Source of the DNA: Vibrio aphrogenes
Lineage (GTDB): Bacteria; Pseudomonadota; Gammaproteobacteria; Enterobacterales; Vibrionaceae
Direction: 5' to 3'
Assembly (NCBI RefSeq): GCF_002157735.2
Contig: NZ_AP018689.1
Span: forward strand, 682,001 to 746,000
Length of the DNA stretch: 64,000 nt
The translations under genes were made by a program, and so were the position numbers. The notes beneath the pieces were generated by a model. It saw nothing but the letters and a program-made list of their open reading frames with translations. It had not been told where the DNA came from and did not search any database. Below are positions 1 to 9,398 of the stretch, in pieces (position 1 is the stretch's first letter; every line of letters starts with the position of its first letter).

Positions 1-531
1 GGAGCGTTGAGAAAATGCAAAGCGATCATCAATATACACTTCAAACTCAATCATGTGCGCCACTTTTCCCGGGTGAAGGACCACTTCATTGAGGGCTGAG
101 TTATGACTTTTTATGTGGTTGCCACGGTGAACTTCTGTTTCTAACAAGAAGCGCTGTTCAACGAGGTAATTCCCTTGAAGCACACTGAGTAAAGTGTCAT
201 GAAAATCTTCAGGATTAAGGTCGGTCAAAAAGCCTAAGTTGCCTCGGTTGACCCCAATCACTGAAATATCAAAACGAGAAAGAATGCGCGCAGCACCCAG
301 CATATTGCCGTCACCACCGACGACGATGGCTAAATCGGCTTGTTCGCCAATCTGCAACAAACTGGTAAATACCTCACTCGGTATATCATCTAAAATATCA
401 CGTAATCGTTCATCGATAATAACGGTATAACCTTTATCCATTAGCCAATAGAAAAGCTCTTTATGCGTTTGCACGGCTTTATGGTCGCGCGGTTTACCAA
501 TAATGGCGATAACGTTAAAAGGCTTTTGCAT
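1..531 (-). CDS. nadK: NAD kinase (partial, C-terminus beyond window)
   Basis: Phosphorylates NAD to NADP in the cytosol, the only route to NADP in bacteria. Reading the minus strand from the ATG at 531 gives about 177 residues; the family is usually near 290, so roughly the last 40 percent lies beyond position 1. The signature nucleotide-binding motif GGDGNMLG is visible near residue 72 and [10 protein letters not shown] near residue 95. It is divergent from grpE, the same arrangement as in enterobacteria and vibrios. Family assignment is firm; only the C-terminal part cannot be checked. Confidence 0.95.
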   Translation of the reverse strand, partial: MQKPFNVIAIIGKPRDHKAVQTHKELFYWLMDKGYTVIIDERLRDILDDIPSEVFTSLLQIGEQADLAIVVGGDGNMLGAARILSRFDISVIGVNRGNLGFLTDLNPEDFHDTLLSVLQGNYLVEQRFLLETEVHRGNHIKSHNSALNEVVLHPGKVAHMIEFEVYIDDRFAFSQRS

Positions 532-658
532 AGTGTCGGCTCGATAAATAAAGAGGTTTATAATAGGTCATTATGTTCATGATTGAAGCATTAGCCTCAA
601 TTATTGGGCGGATATACTCATTTTAAGCATAACAATAAAAGATAAAGTCGCTATTACG

Positions 659-687
659 CTTGAATCACAAATCTTCATCCCCATAAT
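659..687 (+). promoter_or_regulatory. Sigma-32 heat-shock promoter of grpE
   Basis: CTTGAAT at 659-665 and CCCCATAAT at 679-687 are separated by 13 bp, a near-perfect match to the sigma-32 consensus (CTTGAAA, 13-15 bp, CCCCATNT). It lies about 85 bp before the grpE ATG. This is the expected control of a co-chaperone gene. Confidence 0.85.
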
Positions 688-773
688 AAAGGCAAGTGGA
701 ACGACTATGCGAGTATTTTGTGCCTATTCCGTTATGGCACGCGCGTAGTGTTGAATTTATTCTTGGAGATCAC

Positions 774-1403
774 ATGACTAACGAACACAACAAACCGCAA
801 AATGAAGATCTAAAAGCTGATGACGTGCAAGTTGAGCAAGAGCTTGTCGATGAGGAGATTCTGATGGATGACGCTCAAACGATTGGTGGCGAAGGCGATA
901 TTGAATGGAATGAAGAGAGCGAACAAGAGTCTTCTCGTGTTGTTGAGTTAGAAGCGGCCTTACAAGCTGCAGAAGCGCAAGTTAAAGAGCAACAAGATTC
1001 CGTTCTTCGCGCAAAAGCTGACGTTGAAAATATGCGTCGTCGCAATGAGCAAGAAATGGATAAAGCCCGTAAATACGCGTTGAACAAGTTTGCTGAAGAA
1101 CTTTTACCAGTAATTGATAACTTAGAGCGTGCGATTCAAGCCGGTAACCCTGAAGATGAAACAGTGAAGCCGATCCTTGAAGGTGTTGAAATGACGCATA
1201 AATCTTTTGTTGATATCGTGGCTAAATTTGGTTTAGTTGCTATCAACCCAGAAGGTGAAGCATTCAACCCAGAATTGCATCAAGCGATTGGTATGCAAGA
1301 AAGCCCTGAGCATGAATCAAACACTGTCATGCTGGTGATGCAGAAGGGTTATGAGCTTAATGGTCGTGTAATTCGCCCTGCAATGGTAATGGTTGCGAAA
1401 TAA
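774..1403 (+). CDS. grpE: Nucleotide exchange factor GrpE
   Basis: Homodimeric exchange factor that releases ADP from DnaK. I start it at the ATG at 774, behind the ribosome site TTGGAGAT, giving 209 residues; an in-frame upstream start at 696 would overlap the promoter leader and adds no family sequence. The first 45 residues are acidic and probably disordered, residues about 50-115 form the long coiled coil (with [11 protein letters not shown] at its end), and the C-terminal beta domain ends with [13 protein letters not shown], matching the conserved tail. It has its own sigma-32 promoter and terminator, so it is a separate transcription unit from dnaK. Confidence 0.96.
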   Translation: MTNEHNKPQNEDLKADDVQVEQELVDEEILMDDAQTIGGEGDIEWNEESEQESSRVVELEAALQAAEAQVKEQQDSVLRAKADVENMRRRNEQEMDKARKYALNKFAEELLPVIDNLERAIQAGNPEDETVKPILEGVEMTHKSFVDIVAKFGLVAINPEGEAFNPELHQAIGMQESPEHESNTVMLVMQKGYELNGRVIRPAMVMVAK

Positions 1404-1429
1404 CAAACCTCGCTATTTAAGCCTTTTAG

Positions 1430-1468
1430 ATGCCGAGTAATAAAAAACTCGGCATTTTTTTATTTTTT
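1430..1468 (+). terminator. Rho-independent terminator of grpE
   Basis: An 8-bp perfect stem, ATGCCGAG (1430-1437) with CTCGGCAT (1448-1455), is followed by a run of T broken by one A. It sits 27 bp after the grpE stop. Confidence 0.9.
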
Positions 1469-1471
1469 CCC

Positions 1472-1499
1472 CTTGAAAACTTTTTGTATGCCCCTATCT
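1472..1499 (+). promoter_or_regulatory. Sigma-32 heat-shock promoter of dnaK
   Basis: CTTGAAA at 1472-1478 is an exact -35 for sigma-32, and CCCCTATCT begins at 1491 after a 12-bp spacer. The leader to the dnaK ATG is about 135 nt. The promoter abuts the grpE terminator T tract. Confidence 0.85.
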
Positions 1500-1640
1500 A
1501 TTGAGCATACAGAAAAACGTAATGCGAAATACAAAACAAATTAGCTTACAGGGTTGAATCCCAATTCTGAGCCCCCATCTAATTGAAATAAAGCTGGGTA
1601 TAGCAAAAACTGAATAACTGAATTCTTTGGAGAATCTCAA

Positions 1641-3551
1641 ATGGGTAAAATCATTGGTATTGATTTAGGTACAACTAACTCATGTGTTGCAGTATTAGAC
1701 GGCGACAAACCACGTGTAATTGAAAATGCTGAAGGTGAGCGTACAACGGCATCAGTGGTAGCTTATACAGATGGCGAAACATTAGTAGGTCAACCTGCAA
1801 AACGCCAAGCGGTAACTAACCCTGAAAACACATTGTTCGCAATCAAACGTTTGATCGGTCGTCGCTTTGAAGACGAAGAAGTTCAACGTGACATCAGCAT
1901 CATGCCTTACAAAATCGTTAAGGCTGATAACGGTGATGCTTGGGTAGAAGCGAAAGGCCAAAAAATGGCGGCTCCTCAAGTTTCAGCTGAAATCTTGAAA
2001 AAAATGAAAAAAACCGCTGAAGATTACTTAGGTGAAGCGGTGACAGGTGCAGTAATTACGGTTCCTGCTTACTTTAACGATGCTCAACGTCAAGCAACAA
2101 AAGATGCGGGTCGTATTGCAGGTCTAGAAGTAAAACGTATCATCAACGAACCAACTGCAGCAGCATTGGCTTACGGTCTTGATAAAAAAGGCGGCGACCG
2201 CACTATCGCTGTTTATGACCTTGGTGGTGGTACATTCGATATTTCAATTATCGAAATTGATGAAGTTGAAGGCGAAAAAACATTTGAAGTTCTTGCGACT
2301 AACGGTGATACACACCTAGGTGGTGAAGACTTTGATAACCGTCTAATCAACTACTTAGTTTCTGAGTTTAAAAACGAGCAAGGCATTGATCTGAAAAACG
2401 ATCCATTAGCGATGCAACGTGTGAAAGAAGCGGCTGAAAAAGCGAAGATTGAACTATCTTCTGCACAACAAACAGACGTTAACCTACCATACGTAACAGC
2501 GGATGCGACTGGTCCTAAACACATGAACGTAAAAGTAACTCGTTCGAAACTAGAATCTCTAGTTGAAGATCTAGTACAACGTTCTCTAGAGCCTTTAAAA
2601 GTAGCACTAGCGGATGCGGATCTATCTGTAAGCGAAATTACTGACGTTATCCTAGTTGGTGGTCAAACACGTATGCCAATGGTTCAAGCTAAAGTGGCTG
2701 AGTTCTTTGGTAAAGAAGCACGTAAAGACGTGAACCCTGATGAAGCGGTAGCGGTAGGTGCTGCGGTTCAAGGTGGTGTACTTGCGGGTGACGTAAAAGA
2801 CGTTCTTCTACTAGACGTAACGCCTCTATCTTTCGGTATCGAAACGATGGGTGGTGTGATGACGAAACTGATTGAGAAAAACACAACGATTCCAACAAAA
2901 GCGAATCAAGTGTTCTCAACAGCAGAAGATAACCAAAGCGCTGTAACCATTCACGTATTGCAAGGTGAACGTAAGCAAGCGTCTTACAACAAATCTTTAG
3001 GTCAATTTAACCTAGAAGGTATCAACCCTGCGCCACGTGGTATGCCACAAATCGAAGTGACTTTCGACTTGGATGCGGATGGTATCTTGAACGTATCTGC
3101 AAAAGATAAAGCGACTGGTAAAGAACAAAAAATCACGATCCAAGCATCTGGCGGTCTATCAGATGAAGAAATCGAGAAAATGGTACAAGAAGCGGAAGCT
3201 AACAAAGAAGCGGACAAAAAGTTCGAAGAGTTAGTAACTACTCGTAACCAAGCTGACCAAATGATTCACGGTACTCGTAAGCAAATTGAAGAAGCCGGTG
3301 ACGCACTTCCTGCTGATGAGAAAGAGAAAATTGAAGCAGCGATCTCAGCACTTGAATCTGTGAAATCAGGCGATGACAAAGCAGCGATTGACACTAAAGT
3401 TCAAGAATTAGCCGCTGCAGCTCAAAAACTGATGGAAATTGCTCAGCAAAAAGCCCAAGCACAACAAGCTGAAGGTGGCGAACAAGCTAAACCTGAAGAC
3501 GATGTGGTTGACGCTGAATTTGAAGAAGTAAAAGACGAAGACAAAAAATAA
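1641..3551 (+). CDS. dnaK: Chaperone DnaK (Hsp70)
   Basis: ATP-driven cytosolic chaperone working with DnaJ and GrpE. The 636 residues match the usual length. The N-terminal ATPase domain carries IDLGTTNS (residues 7-14) and [11 protein letters not shown] near 195; the linker [11 protein letters not shown] is near residue 390, followed by the substrate-binding domain, the helical lid and the acidic [11 protein letters not shown] tail typical of proteobacterial DnaK. Residue 37 is Ala where most Hsp70s have Pro in TTPS, which I believe is a Vibrio variant. Start is fixed by TTGGAGAATCTCAA before the ATG. It is followed by dnaJ after a 284-bp spacer and is probably co-transcribed with it. Confidence 0.98.
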   Translation: MGKIIGIDLGTTNSCVAVLDGDKPRVIENAEGERTTASVVAYTDGETLVGQPAKRQAVTNPENTLFAIKRLIGRRFEDEEVQRDISIMPYKIVKADNGDAWVEAKGQKMAAPQVSAEILKKMKKTAEDYLGEAVTGAVITVPAYFNDAQRQATKDAGRIAGLEVKRIINEPTAAALAYGLDKKGGDRTIAVYDLGGGTFDISIIEIDEVEGEKTFEVLATNGDTHLGGEDFDNRLINYLVSEFKNEQGIDLKNDPLAMQRVKEAAEKAKIELSSAQQTDVNLPYVTADATGPKHMNVKVTRSKLESLVEDLVQRSLEPLKVALADADLSVSEITDVILVGGQTRMPMVQAKVAEFFGKEARKDVNPDEAVAVGAAVQGGVLAGDVKDVLLLDVTPLSFGIETMGGVMTKLIEKNTTIPTKANQVFSTAEDNQSAVTIHVLQGERKQASYNKSLGQFNLEGINPAPRGMPQIEVTFDLDADGILNVSAKDKATGKEQKITIQASGGLSDEEIEKMVQEAEANKEADKKFEELVTTRNQADQMIHGTRKQIEEAGDALPADEKEKIEAAISALESVKSGDDKAAIDTKVQELAAAAQKLMEIAQQKAQAQQAEGGEQAKPEDDVVDAEFEEVKDEDKK

Positions 3552-3622
3552 TCCAACGGATTGTGGTTAAGTCTGCTGTCCTGTAATTGAAGTCTTTCAT
3601 TTACAGAATCAGTGAATCGATG

Positions 3623-3656
3623 TGCGGGCGTTTAGAGTTCACCTCTCACGCCCGCA
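3623..3656 (+). terminator. Possible partial terminator or attenuator between dnaK and dnaJ
   Basis: TGCGGGCG (3623-3630) pairs perfectly with CGCCCGCA (3649-3656) around an 18-nt loop, then ATTTTCG. The T run is short, so it may attenuate rather than end transcription, keeping DnaK in excess over DnaJ. A second hairpin with 10-bp arms, CTAGATAATC (3700-3709) and GATTATCTAG (3735-3744), follows without a T run. Confidence 0.5.
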
Positions 3657-3835
3657 ATTTTCGATCTACTGTCAGAGAATTTATGAGCACAATGTCCTGC
3701 TAGATAATCATTTCCTAGTTTGACTAATGGATAGGATTATCTAGCTAGATATAGCTGGGAACTTTTAGATAAACATTTTGAAAAACATATTAATAAGCAA
3801 AGGCTTATTAGTTTAAATAAATTGGTGAAACGAGC

Positions 3836-4978
3836 ATGTCAAAACGTGATCTTTATGAAGTATTAGGTGTAAGCCGTGATGCATCAGAGCGCGATATTAA
3901 AAAGGCGTACAAGCGTCTTGCGATGAAATATCACCCAGACCGTAACCAAGAAGCGGATGCCGCGGATAAATTTAAAGAAGTTAAAGAAGCGTATGAAGTT
4001 TTAACTGATCCACAGAAAAAGCAAGCTTATGACCAATATGGACATGCCGCCTTTGAACAAGGTGGTATGGGCGGCGGCGGTGGCTTCGGTGGCGGCGGCG
4101 GTTTTGAAGACATGTTTGGTGATGTCTTCGGTGATATTTTTGGTGGCGGTGGCCGTCGTGGCGGTGCGCAGCGTGCTCAACGTGGTGCTGATTTGCGTTA
4201 CAACATGGAATTATCACTTGAAGAAGCGGTTCGTGGTTGTGAAAAAGAAATCCACATCTCAACTTTAGCTGAATGTGAAGTGTGTGATGGTAGCGGCGCT
4301 AAAGCAGGATCAAGTTCGCAAACTTGTGGTACTTGTCATGGTCATGGCCAAGTGCAAATGCGTCAAGGATTCTTTGCGGTTCAACAAACCTGTCCAACCT
4401 GTAATGGTCGCGGTAAAATCATTAAAGATCCTTGTGGTTCATGTCATGGTGAAGGTCGCAAGAATAAGAGCAAAACGCTTAATGTTAAGATCCCTGCAGG
4501 CGTGGATACCGGTGATCGCATTCGTTTAAATGGTGAAGGCGAAGCGGGTGAACGTGGCGCACCAGCAGGTGACTTATACGTCCAAGTACATTTAAAACCG
4601 CACCATATTTTTGAACGTGATGGTAATAACCTGCATTGCGAAGTGCCTGTAAGTTTCACTTTAGCGGCGTTAGGCGGTGAAGTGGAAGTACCGACACTGG
4701 ATGGCCGTTTTAAATTAAAAGTACCGGCTGAAATGCAAACGGGTCGTATGTTCCGTATGCGCGGTAAAGGCGTAAAATCAGTACGTGGTGGTGCAACCGG
4801 TGACTTGATCTGTAAGTTGGTTGTAGAAACACCAGTCAAACTAAGTTCTCGTCAAAAAGAGCTATTACGTGAGTTGGAAGAGTCTTTTGGTGGTGAAGAA
4901 GCCAGTCAAAAGCATAAACCGAAATCAGATGGTTTTTTCAATGGCGTGAAGAAGTTCTTTGATGATTTGACTAGCTAA
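3836..4978 (+). CDS. dnaJ: Co-chaperone DnaJ (Hsp40)
   Basis: Delivers substrates to DnaK and triggers its ATPase. The 380-residue protein shows the full type I layout: J domain (residues 1-70) with the HPD motif in KYHPDRN; a Gly/Phe-rich segment about 72-110; a zinc domain with four CxxCxGxG repeats ([32 protein letters not shown]); and the C-terminal peptide-binding domains. It starts at the ATG at 3836 after AAACGAGC. No strong promoter is seen just upstream, so expression probably comes from dnaK. Confidence 0.97.
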   Translation: MSKRDLYEVLGVSRDASERDIKKAYKRLAMKYHPDRNQEADAADKFKEVKEAYEVLTDPQKKQAYDQYGHAAFEQGGMGGGGGFGGGGGFEDMFGDVFGDIFGGGGRRGGAQRAQRGADLRYNMELSLEEAVRGCEKEIHISTLAECEVCDGSGAKAGSSSQTCGTCHGHGQVQMRQGFFAVQQTCPTCNGRGKIIKDPCGSCHGEGRKNKSKTLNVKIPAGVDTGDRIRLNGEGEAGERGAPAGDLYVQVHLKPHHIFERDGNNLHCEVPVSFTLAALGGEVEVPTLDGRFKLKVPAEMQTGRMFRMRGKGVKSVRGGATGDLICKLVVETPVKLSSRQKELLRELEESFGGEEASQKHKPKSDGFFNGVKKFFDDLTS

Positions 4979-5017
4979 AGCGACGTTAAGTTTAAAATGA
5001 ACTAATTGATAAATTAC

Positions 5018-5041
5018 AAAGCCTCCAGTGATGGGGGCTTT
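5018..5041 (+). terminator. Terminator of dnaJ
   Basis: AAAGCCTCC (5018-5026) pairs with GGGGGCTTT (5033-5041) with one G-T pair and a 6-nt loop, 40 bp after the dnaJ stop. The T run after the stem is short. Confidence 0.7.
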
Positions 5042-5044
5042 GTT

Positions 5045-5172
5045 GGTTCTCGGAGCTCGGTTTGCGGGCGCTGCGCCGCTCGTTTATCGGAAAAGAATAA
5101 GATGAGTTTCTAGTGGGATTTTATCTTTATCGAGCAACGAGAAGTGAAACGGTCGCGCCTCGAGTTACGCAC
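5045..5172. repeat. Intergenic CGAG/CTAG-rich spacer
   Basis: The spacer after dnaJ carries repeated short words such as CTCGGAGCTCGG, TTTCTAG, CGAGCAACGAG and CTCGAG, the same style as the heptamer-repeat spacers elsewhere in the window. No gene is supported here; an apparent plus-strand reading frame running through it is antisense to the pilin gene. Confidence 0.5.
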
Positions 5173-5173
5173 C

Positions 5174-5638
5174 TCAATTCCAACACCCATCCACGCTTAT
5201 CCCATTCTTTTCTGCTGAACCAACAGAGCCCGCATTCATACTTAGCCTGCCACATTTATCTTTTGTTTGGCCCAGTTTCGCCTGTGGGACGGCTTTAATA
5301 ATGTAAAGATTAATGCCGCTTGCTCCAGACGTGATGGATAATTTGTAGCGGTCAGTGTCATTTTGACAGCCCACAGAGGCATCACAGTCACCAGTTGAGT
5401 TATCGATAATGGTGTAGTCATAACTGCCAGTTTGCGTTCGATGTTGCTCTAATTTCATTTGAACTTTCATCATATCGCTCATGACGGCTGAGCGGTGACT
5501 TTTTAAAACATGAGCTTGGTAGCTAGGATAGGCGATGGCGCTTAACACGCCAATGGTGGTAATGACGATCAATAATTCGATCAATGTCATTCCCATGTGT
5601 TTAGTGATTAATTTGTTGCATTGATTTATTCGAATCAT
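5174..5638 (-). CDS. pilE: Type IV minor pilin, PilE-like
   Basis: A prepilin-like protein of 154 residues. From the ATG at 5638 the leader is 16 residues ending in KHMG, with cleavage expected before MTLIELLIVI; Glu at mature position 5 and the hydrophobic helix are both present. The C-terminal part has Cys pairs (GDCDASVGCQN and KCGRLS...DGCWN), matching the disulfide loops of PilE-type minor pilins. GTG at 5653 and ATG at 5644 are possible in-frame starts; 5638 has the better-placed GGAAG. It is transcribed away from the other minor pilin genes. Such proteins prime assembly of type IV pili at the inner membrane. Confidence 0.85.
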   Translation of the reverse strand: MIRINQCNKLITKHMGMTLIELLIVITTIGVLSAIAYPSYQAHVLKSHRSAVMSDMMKVQMKLEQHRTQTGSYDYTIIDNSTGDCDASVGCQNDTDRYKLSITSGASGINLYIIKAVPQAKLGQTKDKCGRLSMNAGSVGSAEKNGISVDGCWN

Positions 5639-5698
5639 TTCCATTACTTCCACTTAGAGACTTATGCCATTTTTGTTAAGTGCTAGCATCGGCGCAAG

Positions 5699-6277
5699 AT
5701 GAAAAATCAGAATGTAACTAGTTACAAAGGATTTTGGGGAATGGCTCGAGGGTTTACATTAATTGAAATGCTGATTGCTGTGGTTGTTTTGAGCATTTTA
5801 TTGGCGGTTGCCGTGCCATCGTTTAGTGGGATGAGTGAACAGGCCAAAATGCAGCGATTGGCTGAAGAGCTGCAAGGTTTCTTTGTTCAAAGCAAATCAG
5901 AAGCGGTATTACGCAATCAGACTGTTTATCTTCATTTTGTGCAAGTAGGAGCCCCTGATAGTGGTGAGTGGGGGTTGGCGACTCGACTCACAAGTACCCC
6001 GGTAGCCTCACTTTCTTCGGCACAAACTGACGCACTGATGTATCTAGATGGACAGCCATTTAAATATGTAACGATGAATTTTCCAAAGGCGAATAACTCT
6101 AGCTTACTGTCAAAATTAGAGTTTGAACCAGTGAACGGAAAGCCGAATCAATCTTCTAGTTTATCTTTTTTTATCGATAATCATAAAAGGCTCAAATTAG
6201 TGTTTAGCAATATTACTGGGCGTATTCGAATTTGTGGTAAAGACGGAGCATTTTATGGTTTTCCGCCCTGTAAGTAA
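5699..6277 (+). CDS. fimT: Minor pilin / pseudopilin, FimT-GspH family
   Basis: 192 residues with a prepilin leader ending in MARG, cleavage before FTLIEMLIAVVV, Glu5 present, then a globular domain with the FimT/GspH ending TGRIRIC (C-terminal CGKDGAFYGFPPC). Minor pilins of this class sit at the pilus tip and start fibre assembly. A later start at the ATG at 5741 would leave a leader of only four residues, so I keep 5699. It is the first gene of a tightly packed group of four (fimT, pilW-like, pilX-like, pilV-like) with overlapping ends. Confidence 0.85.
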   Translation: MKNQNVTSYKGFWGMARGFTLIEMLIAVVVLSILLAVAVPSFSGMSEQAKMQRLAEELQGFFVQSKSEAVLRNQTVYLHFVQVGAPDSGEWGLATRLTSTPVASLSSAQTDALMYLDGQPFKYVTMNFPKANNSSLLSKLEFEPVNGKPNQSSSLSFFIDNHKRLKLVFSNITGRIRICGKDGAFYGFPPCK

Positions 6278-6848
6278 CCTACGTAGTCGTCAATTAGGGG
6301 TCTCATTAATTGAAATGCTGGTGGCTTCTACAATCAGTATTGTGGTGATGATTGCCGTTGGCAGTATTTTTCTGTCAGGGCAGCAATTAGCGACGGAACG
6401 AATGCAACGTTTATTGGTGATTCAAGGCATTAATGAAGCGCTACGTTATATCAAAGAAGATGCTCAACGAGCAGGGTTTAATGGCTCTGAAGGGGCTTCG
6501 TTAATGTTATCTGGTGCATTTAATGTGATAAGTACTTCTCACTCAAGTTTAGCCTATACCTATAAAAAACCAGATGGCGACTACACTCAAGTCACGTTTT
6601 TATTGGATGATGCAAAGTTGAAATTATGTGTCAATACGGAGGTTGTTCCTATAGTGAATGCTTGTACTCCAGCCCTGTCGCTCTTGGATCAACATAGATT
6701 AAGAGTGGATTCATTTGTGGTTTCGGAAACGCCTTTAGGAGGCTCGGTCAGTTCGGCTTTGATCAACTTATCATTAACGGCCTCTCTTAATGATGGGACG
6801 CATACTCAAACCTTAAGTACTCAAATTAAGCAAAGGAACTGGAACTAA
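6255..6848 (+). CDS. pilW: Minor pilin, PilW-like
   Basis: 197 residues from the ATG at 6255, which has GGAG seven bases upstream and overlaps the end of fimT by 23 bp. The leader ends in RRQLG-type sequence (SRQLG) with cleavage before VSLIEMLVAS and Glu5 present. The region around residues 70-80 (ALRYIKEDAQRAGFNG) is the typical PilW core, followed by a beta-rich C-terminal domain. It works with the neighbouring minor pilins in the pilus initiation complex. An upstream start at 6234 is in frame but has no ribosome site. Confidence 0.85.
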   Translation: MVFRPVSNLRSRQLGVSLIEMLVASTISIVVMIAVGSIFLSGQQLATERMQRLLVIQGINEALRYIKEDAQRAGFNGSEGASLMLSGAFNVISTSHSSLAYTYKKPDGDYTQVTFLLDDAKLKLCVNTEVVPIVNACTPALSLLDQHRLRVDSFVVSETPLGGSVSSALINLSLTASLNDGTHTQTLSTQIKQRNWN

Positions 6849-8191
6849 TGTTATCTCGAGGGCGTTATTTAAAGGCTTATGCTCATCAACAAGGGGCAGC
6901 CATGTTATTGGTGGTGGTGATGCTTTTGTCTGGAGCCTTAGTCCTTTCACTTGTGAGCTATAAAGGTGTCTTTTTTCAAAGTAAGCGAGTACAAAATGAA
7001 ATTGCCGCTCGCCAACTACATTGGAAAGCGGAGGGGCGCTTGGAATGTGCCTTGGCGACAGTTATCGATGTGTCCTCAACCGAACCTCATTTAGTGTCAT
7101 ACACAGAGTGTGATGATGCGAATAAAATTCACATTACCAGGCAAGGTTTCTCGAACCTTTACAGCGTTGAGTCTGTCGAAAATGGTTATCGAATCGCGAA
7201 AGTGTTAAGAGTCCCAACGGTGGGGGCTATGGGGGCACTATCAGCAAGTTCTGATATTTATTTTGTGGGTTCTTATGACTTTCATCCTCAACCATTAGAA
7301 AAAATGCCTAATGGTGAATATTCCTGTGTCAGTGTGACTTATTCTAATAATTTGTATTTAGCGCCAGCGTCTTCGAGTGCTGCAAGTACATTGAATACGA
7401 AGATTCCAACCAGTCAAGAAGCCTTTGTTAATGGCGTCAAGTGTAAAGCGCCTGAATATACAACCTCTATTTCTAGTTTAACGACCATTTCATTGCAGAG
7501 CGAAAATGATGGATTAGATCAATCTGGGGACGCTTTAGCGAGTGAGGCTCTGTTTTTTTCAGATTACTCCTACCAACTCAACTTTGACCCATTTCAGGAA
7601 TTATTTGGAGTACCAAAATCCCAATTATCGGTAATTAAAGATCGCTTTAAATCGATCTCTGGTGGTTTATGTTCTACTTATTTGAATGGTGTACCAGGGC
7701 GAGACCCCGTTAATTGTGCTTGTGATAAAAAAATTGCTCAAGAAATTGAAAGTGGCGAAAAGTTGATTTGGGTAAACGGTGACTGCGATATAGGGAATGG
7801 AAGCAAAATTTATACTGCTGATCAGGGACAAGGCCAAAAAGGGACGATTGTTGTGGTGCAAAATGGCATTTTATCGTCAACGGGAAGTATGCCTTTTAAT
7901 GGTGTTTTGTATCAATTATATACGTTGCCGCTTTCACCAAGTTTAAACCATTGGGAGAATTTCACCGGAAGCCTATTTGTCAAAAATGTGTATGACGATA
8001 TTGCGGTTGTACCTGTGATGTATTTAACCGGTTCGTATGTACCCGATGGGTTGATGGTGATTGATGCACCGGGTCAACTGGCTGTTTTTCATGGTAGCGT
8101 GAGCTTTTCCTATGATAAATCCAAAATCGAAAATCCACTTGGTCAATTATTAAAGCCGACATGGCTAAAAGGATCATGGAATGATTTCTAA
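6848..8191 (+). CDS. Large minor pilin-complex protein, PilX/GspK-like N-terminus
   Basis: 447 residues, overlapping the pilW-like stop by one base. The N-terminus has a leader ending HQQG followed by AAMLLVVVMLLSG; mature position 5 is Leu, not Glu, as in GspK- and PilX-type tip proteins that do not need Glu5. The remaining 400 residues are a large periplasmic domain with about nine Cys and no motif I can name. Position in the operon equals that of PilX in other systems, but the protein is far longer than a usual PilX (about 170-200 residues). I infer a pilus-tip component, perhaps an adhesive one. Confidence 0.7.
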   Translation: MLSRGRYLKAYAHQQGAAMLLVVVMLLSGALVLSLVSYKGVFFQSKRVQNEIAARQLHWKAEGRLECALATVIDVSSTEPHLVSYTECDDANKIHITRQGFSNLYSVESVENGYRIAKVLRVPTVGAMGALSASSDIYFVGSYDFHPQPLEKMPNGEYSCVSVTYSNNLYLAPASSSAASTLNTKIPTSQEAFVNGVKCKAPEYTTSISSLTTISLQSENDGLDQSGDALASEALFFSDYSYQLNFDPFQELFGVPKSQLSVIKDRFKSISGGLCSTYLNGVPGRDPVNCACDKKIAQEIESGEKLIWVNGDCDIGNGSKIYTADQGQGQKGTIVVVQNGILSSTGSMPFNGVLYQLYTLPLSPSLNHWENFTGSLFVKNVYDDIAVVPVMYLTGSYVPDGLMVIDAPGQLAVFHGSVSFSYDKSKIENPLGQLLKPTWLKGSWNDF

Positions 8192-8579
8192 ACAACGAGG
8201 CTTTAGCTTGATTGAAGTTTTGATCACATTTGTGATTTTAATTGTCGGGATCATGGGGTTGGTGAAACTGCAAACCTATATGGAAAGACAAGCGGATTAC
8301 GCTGAACATAGTATTAAGGCTCTTCATCTTGCAGAAGCCCAGCTTGAGTATTTTCGAAGTCGTTCTATCAGTGGAGCCAATGGGACTATCGTTTTTAATT
8401 CCATCTCTGATGGGCAAAGTGTTTCAGGCCCATATATTACAGAGTGGAAAATCACAAACTCTCTGAATGATAAACTTAAGGTTATTGATATTGAAACTGG
8501 TTGGAAAAACCGTTGGAATGAACGTCAATCGGTAGCCTTAAGAACGATGATTTCGCAATATAATGAATTTGATAATTGA
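8181..8579 (+). CDS. pilV: Minor pilin, PilV-like
   Basis: 132 residues overlapping the previous gene by 11 bp. MISKQRG is the leader; cleavage before FSLIEVLITFVIL with Glu5 present. The next segment, GIMGLVKLQTYMERQA, fits the conserved PilV start (GllGla.Lq). It is the last gene of the minor pilin group; a -10-like TATAAT region before tadA begins after it. Family assignment is good; the exact pilus served is not shown, as the major pilin and assembly ATPases are not in the window. Confidence 0.85.
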   Translation: MISKQRGFSLIEVLITFVILIVGIMGLVKLQTYMERQADYAEHSIKALHLAEAQLEYFRSRSISGANGTIVFNSISDGQSVSGPYITEWKITNSLNDKLKVIDIETGWKNRWNERQSVALRTMISQYNEFDN

Positions 8580-8675
8580 AGGAATGATTGCGTAGGATAA
8601 CGGACTGCTAGCGACTCTGTATTTCGCTATAAATCAGGTATAATTTAAAGTTCCGTTTATTATGAGTTCTCTGCA

Positions 8676-9194
8676 ATGTCTTTATCTACCCCTGAATCAG
8701 CGCCTATTTTTACTGAACAAGACCAACAATTTATGCGGCGTGCTATTGAGTTAGCTGCTGTTGCTGAAACGCATGGCGAGGTTCCAGTTGGAGCGGTGTT
8801 GGTAAAAGGTGATGAGATTATTGCAGAAGGTTGGAATGCCTCAATTAGCCATCATGATGCCACGGCCCATGCTGAAATCACCACGTTGCGAAAAGCGGGG
8901 CAAAAATTACAAAACTATCGTTTATTAGAGACCACGTTATACGTGACGTTAGAGCCTTGCCCTATGTGTGCTGGTGCGCTTTTACACAGCCGTGTTGGTC
9001 GAATTGTGTTTGGTGCTTATGATTTGAAAGCGGGGGCGGCTGGAACAGTGCTTGATTTATTTAAGAGTGAGGCCGCTTATCATCACGCACGTGTTGAAGG
9101 GGGCTTGCTTGAAGAAGAATGCCGACACCAATTACAGGCTTTTTTTAAGCGTAGACGCAAAGAAATTAAAGAAGCGCGAAAAGCCAAAGATTAG
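8676..9194 (+). CDS. tadA: tRNA adenosine(34) deaminase TadA
   Basis: Converts A34 to inosine in the anticodon of tRNA-Arg(ACG). The 172 residues hold the zinc deaminase motifs: HAE (catalytic Glu, near residue 69) and PCPMCAGAL (two zinc Cys, near residue 99). Length is close to E. coli TadA (167). The first 14 residues are variable; an ATG later in the N-terminus is possible but 8676 gives the better fit. It is followed by a hairpin at 9213-9244 lacking a clear T run. Confidence 0.95.
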   Translation: MSLSTPESAPIFTEQDQQFMRRAIELAAVAETHGEVPVGAVLVKGDEIIAEGWNASISHHDATAHAEITTLRKAGQKLQNYRLLETTLYVTLEPCPMCAGALLHSRVGRIVFGAYDLKAGAAGTVLDLFKSEAAYHHARVEGGLLEEECRHQLQAFFKRRRKEIKEARKAKD

Positions 9195-9212
9195 TTTCGA
9201 ATGAGGTATTTA

Positions 9213-9244
9213 TCGGCAAACAAGTCAGTAAGGATGTTTGCCGA
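9213..9244. other. Hairpin between tadA and the small basic gene
   Basis: TCGGCAAAC (9213-9221) and GTTTGCCGA (9236-9244) form a perfect 9-bp stem with a 14-nt loop. Neither side has a strong T run, so it is at best a weak bidirectional terminator between two converging genes. Confidence 0.4.
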
Positions 9245-9260
9245 TGGTCGGGATTATGTC

Positions 9261-9398
9261 TTACACTTCTGACCAGAATACGTAAGAACGGTGACGCCAT
9301 AACACTTGTTTTTTATTATTTGCGAGCATGCGTTTTCTGCGCGTAGAGCTCGCTTTATTGCGAACGATTCTGTTCAATGGTTTCTTTTTAGAGAACAT
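9261..9398 (-). CDS. Small basic protein, 45 residues, unknown function
   Basis: An open frame from ATG 9398 to TAA 9261 on the minus strand encodes 45 residues, starting MFSKKKPLNRIV and ending YVFWSEV. It is very rich in Lys and Arg (about 14 of 45) with three Trp/Phe near the end. The start is preceded by AGAAGGAGG, one of the strongest ribosome sites in the window, eight bases before the ATG, which is the main reason to call it real. The high charge suggests nucleic-acid or ribosome binding; that is inference only. It does not match rmf, sra or other small ribosome factors that I know. Confidence 0.65.
   Translation of the reverse strand: MFSKKKPLNRIVRNKASSTRRKRMLANNKKQVLWRHRSYVFWSEV

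Noticed and set aside
5113..5298. Plus-strand frame of 61 codons after dnaJ
   Set aside because: Half is repeat spacer and half is antisense to the pilE-like gene, which has clear pilin features.
9213..9244. Strong terminator of tadA
   Set aside because: The stem is good but neither side has a T run, so it is listed only as a hairpin.
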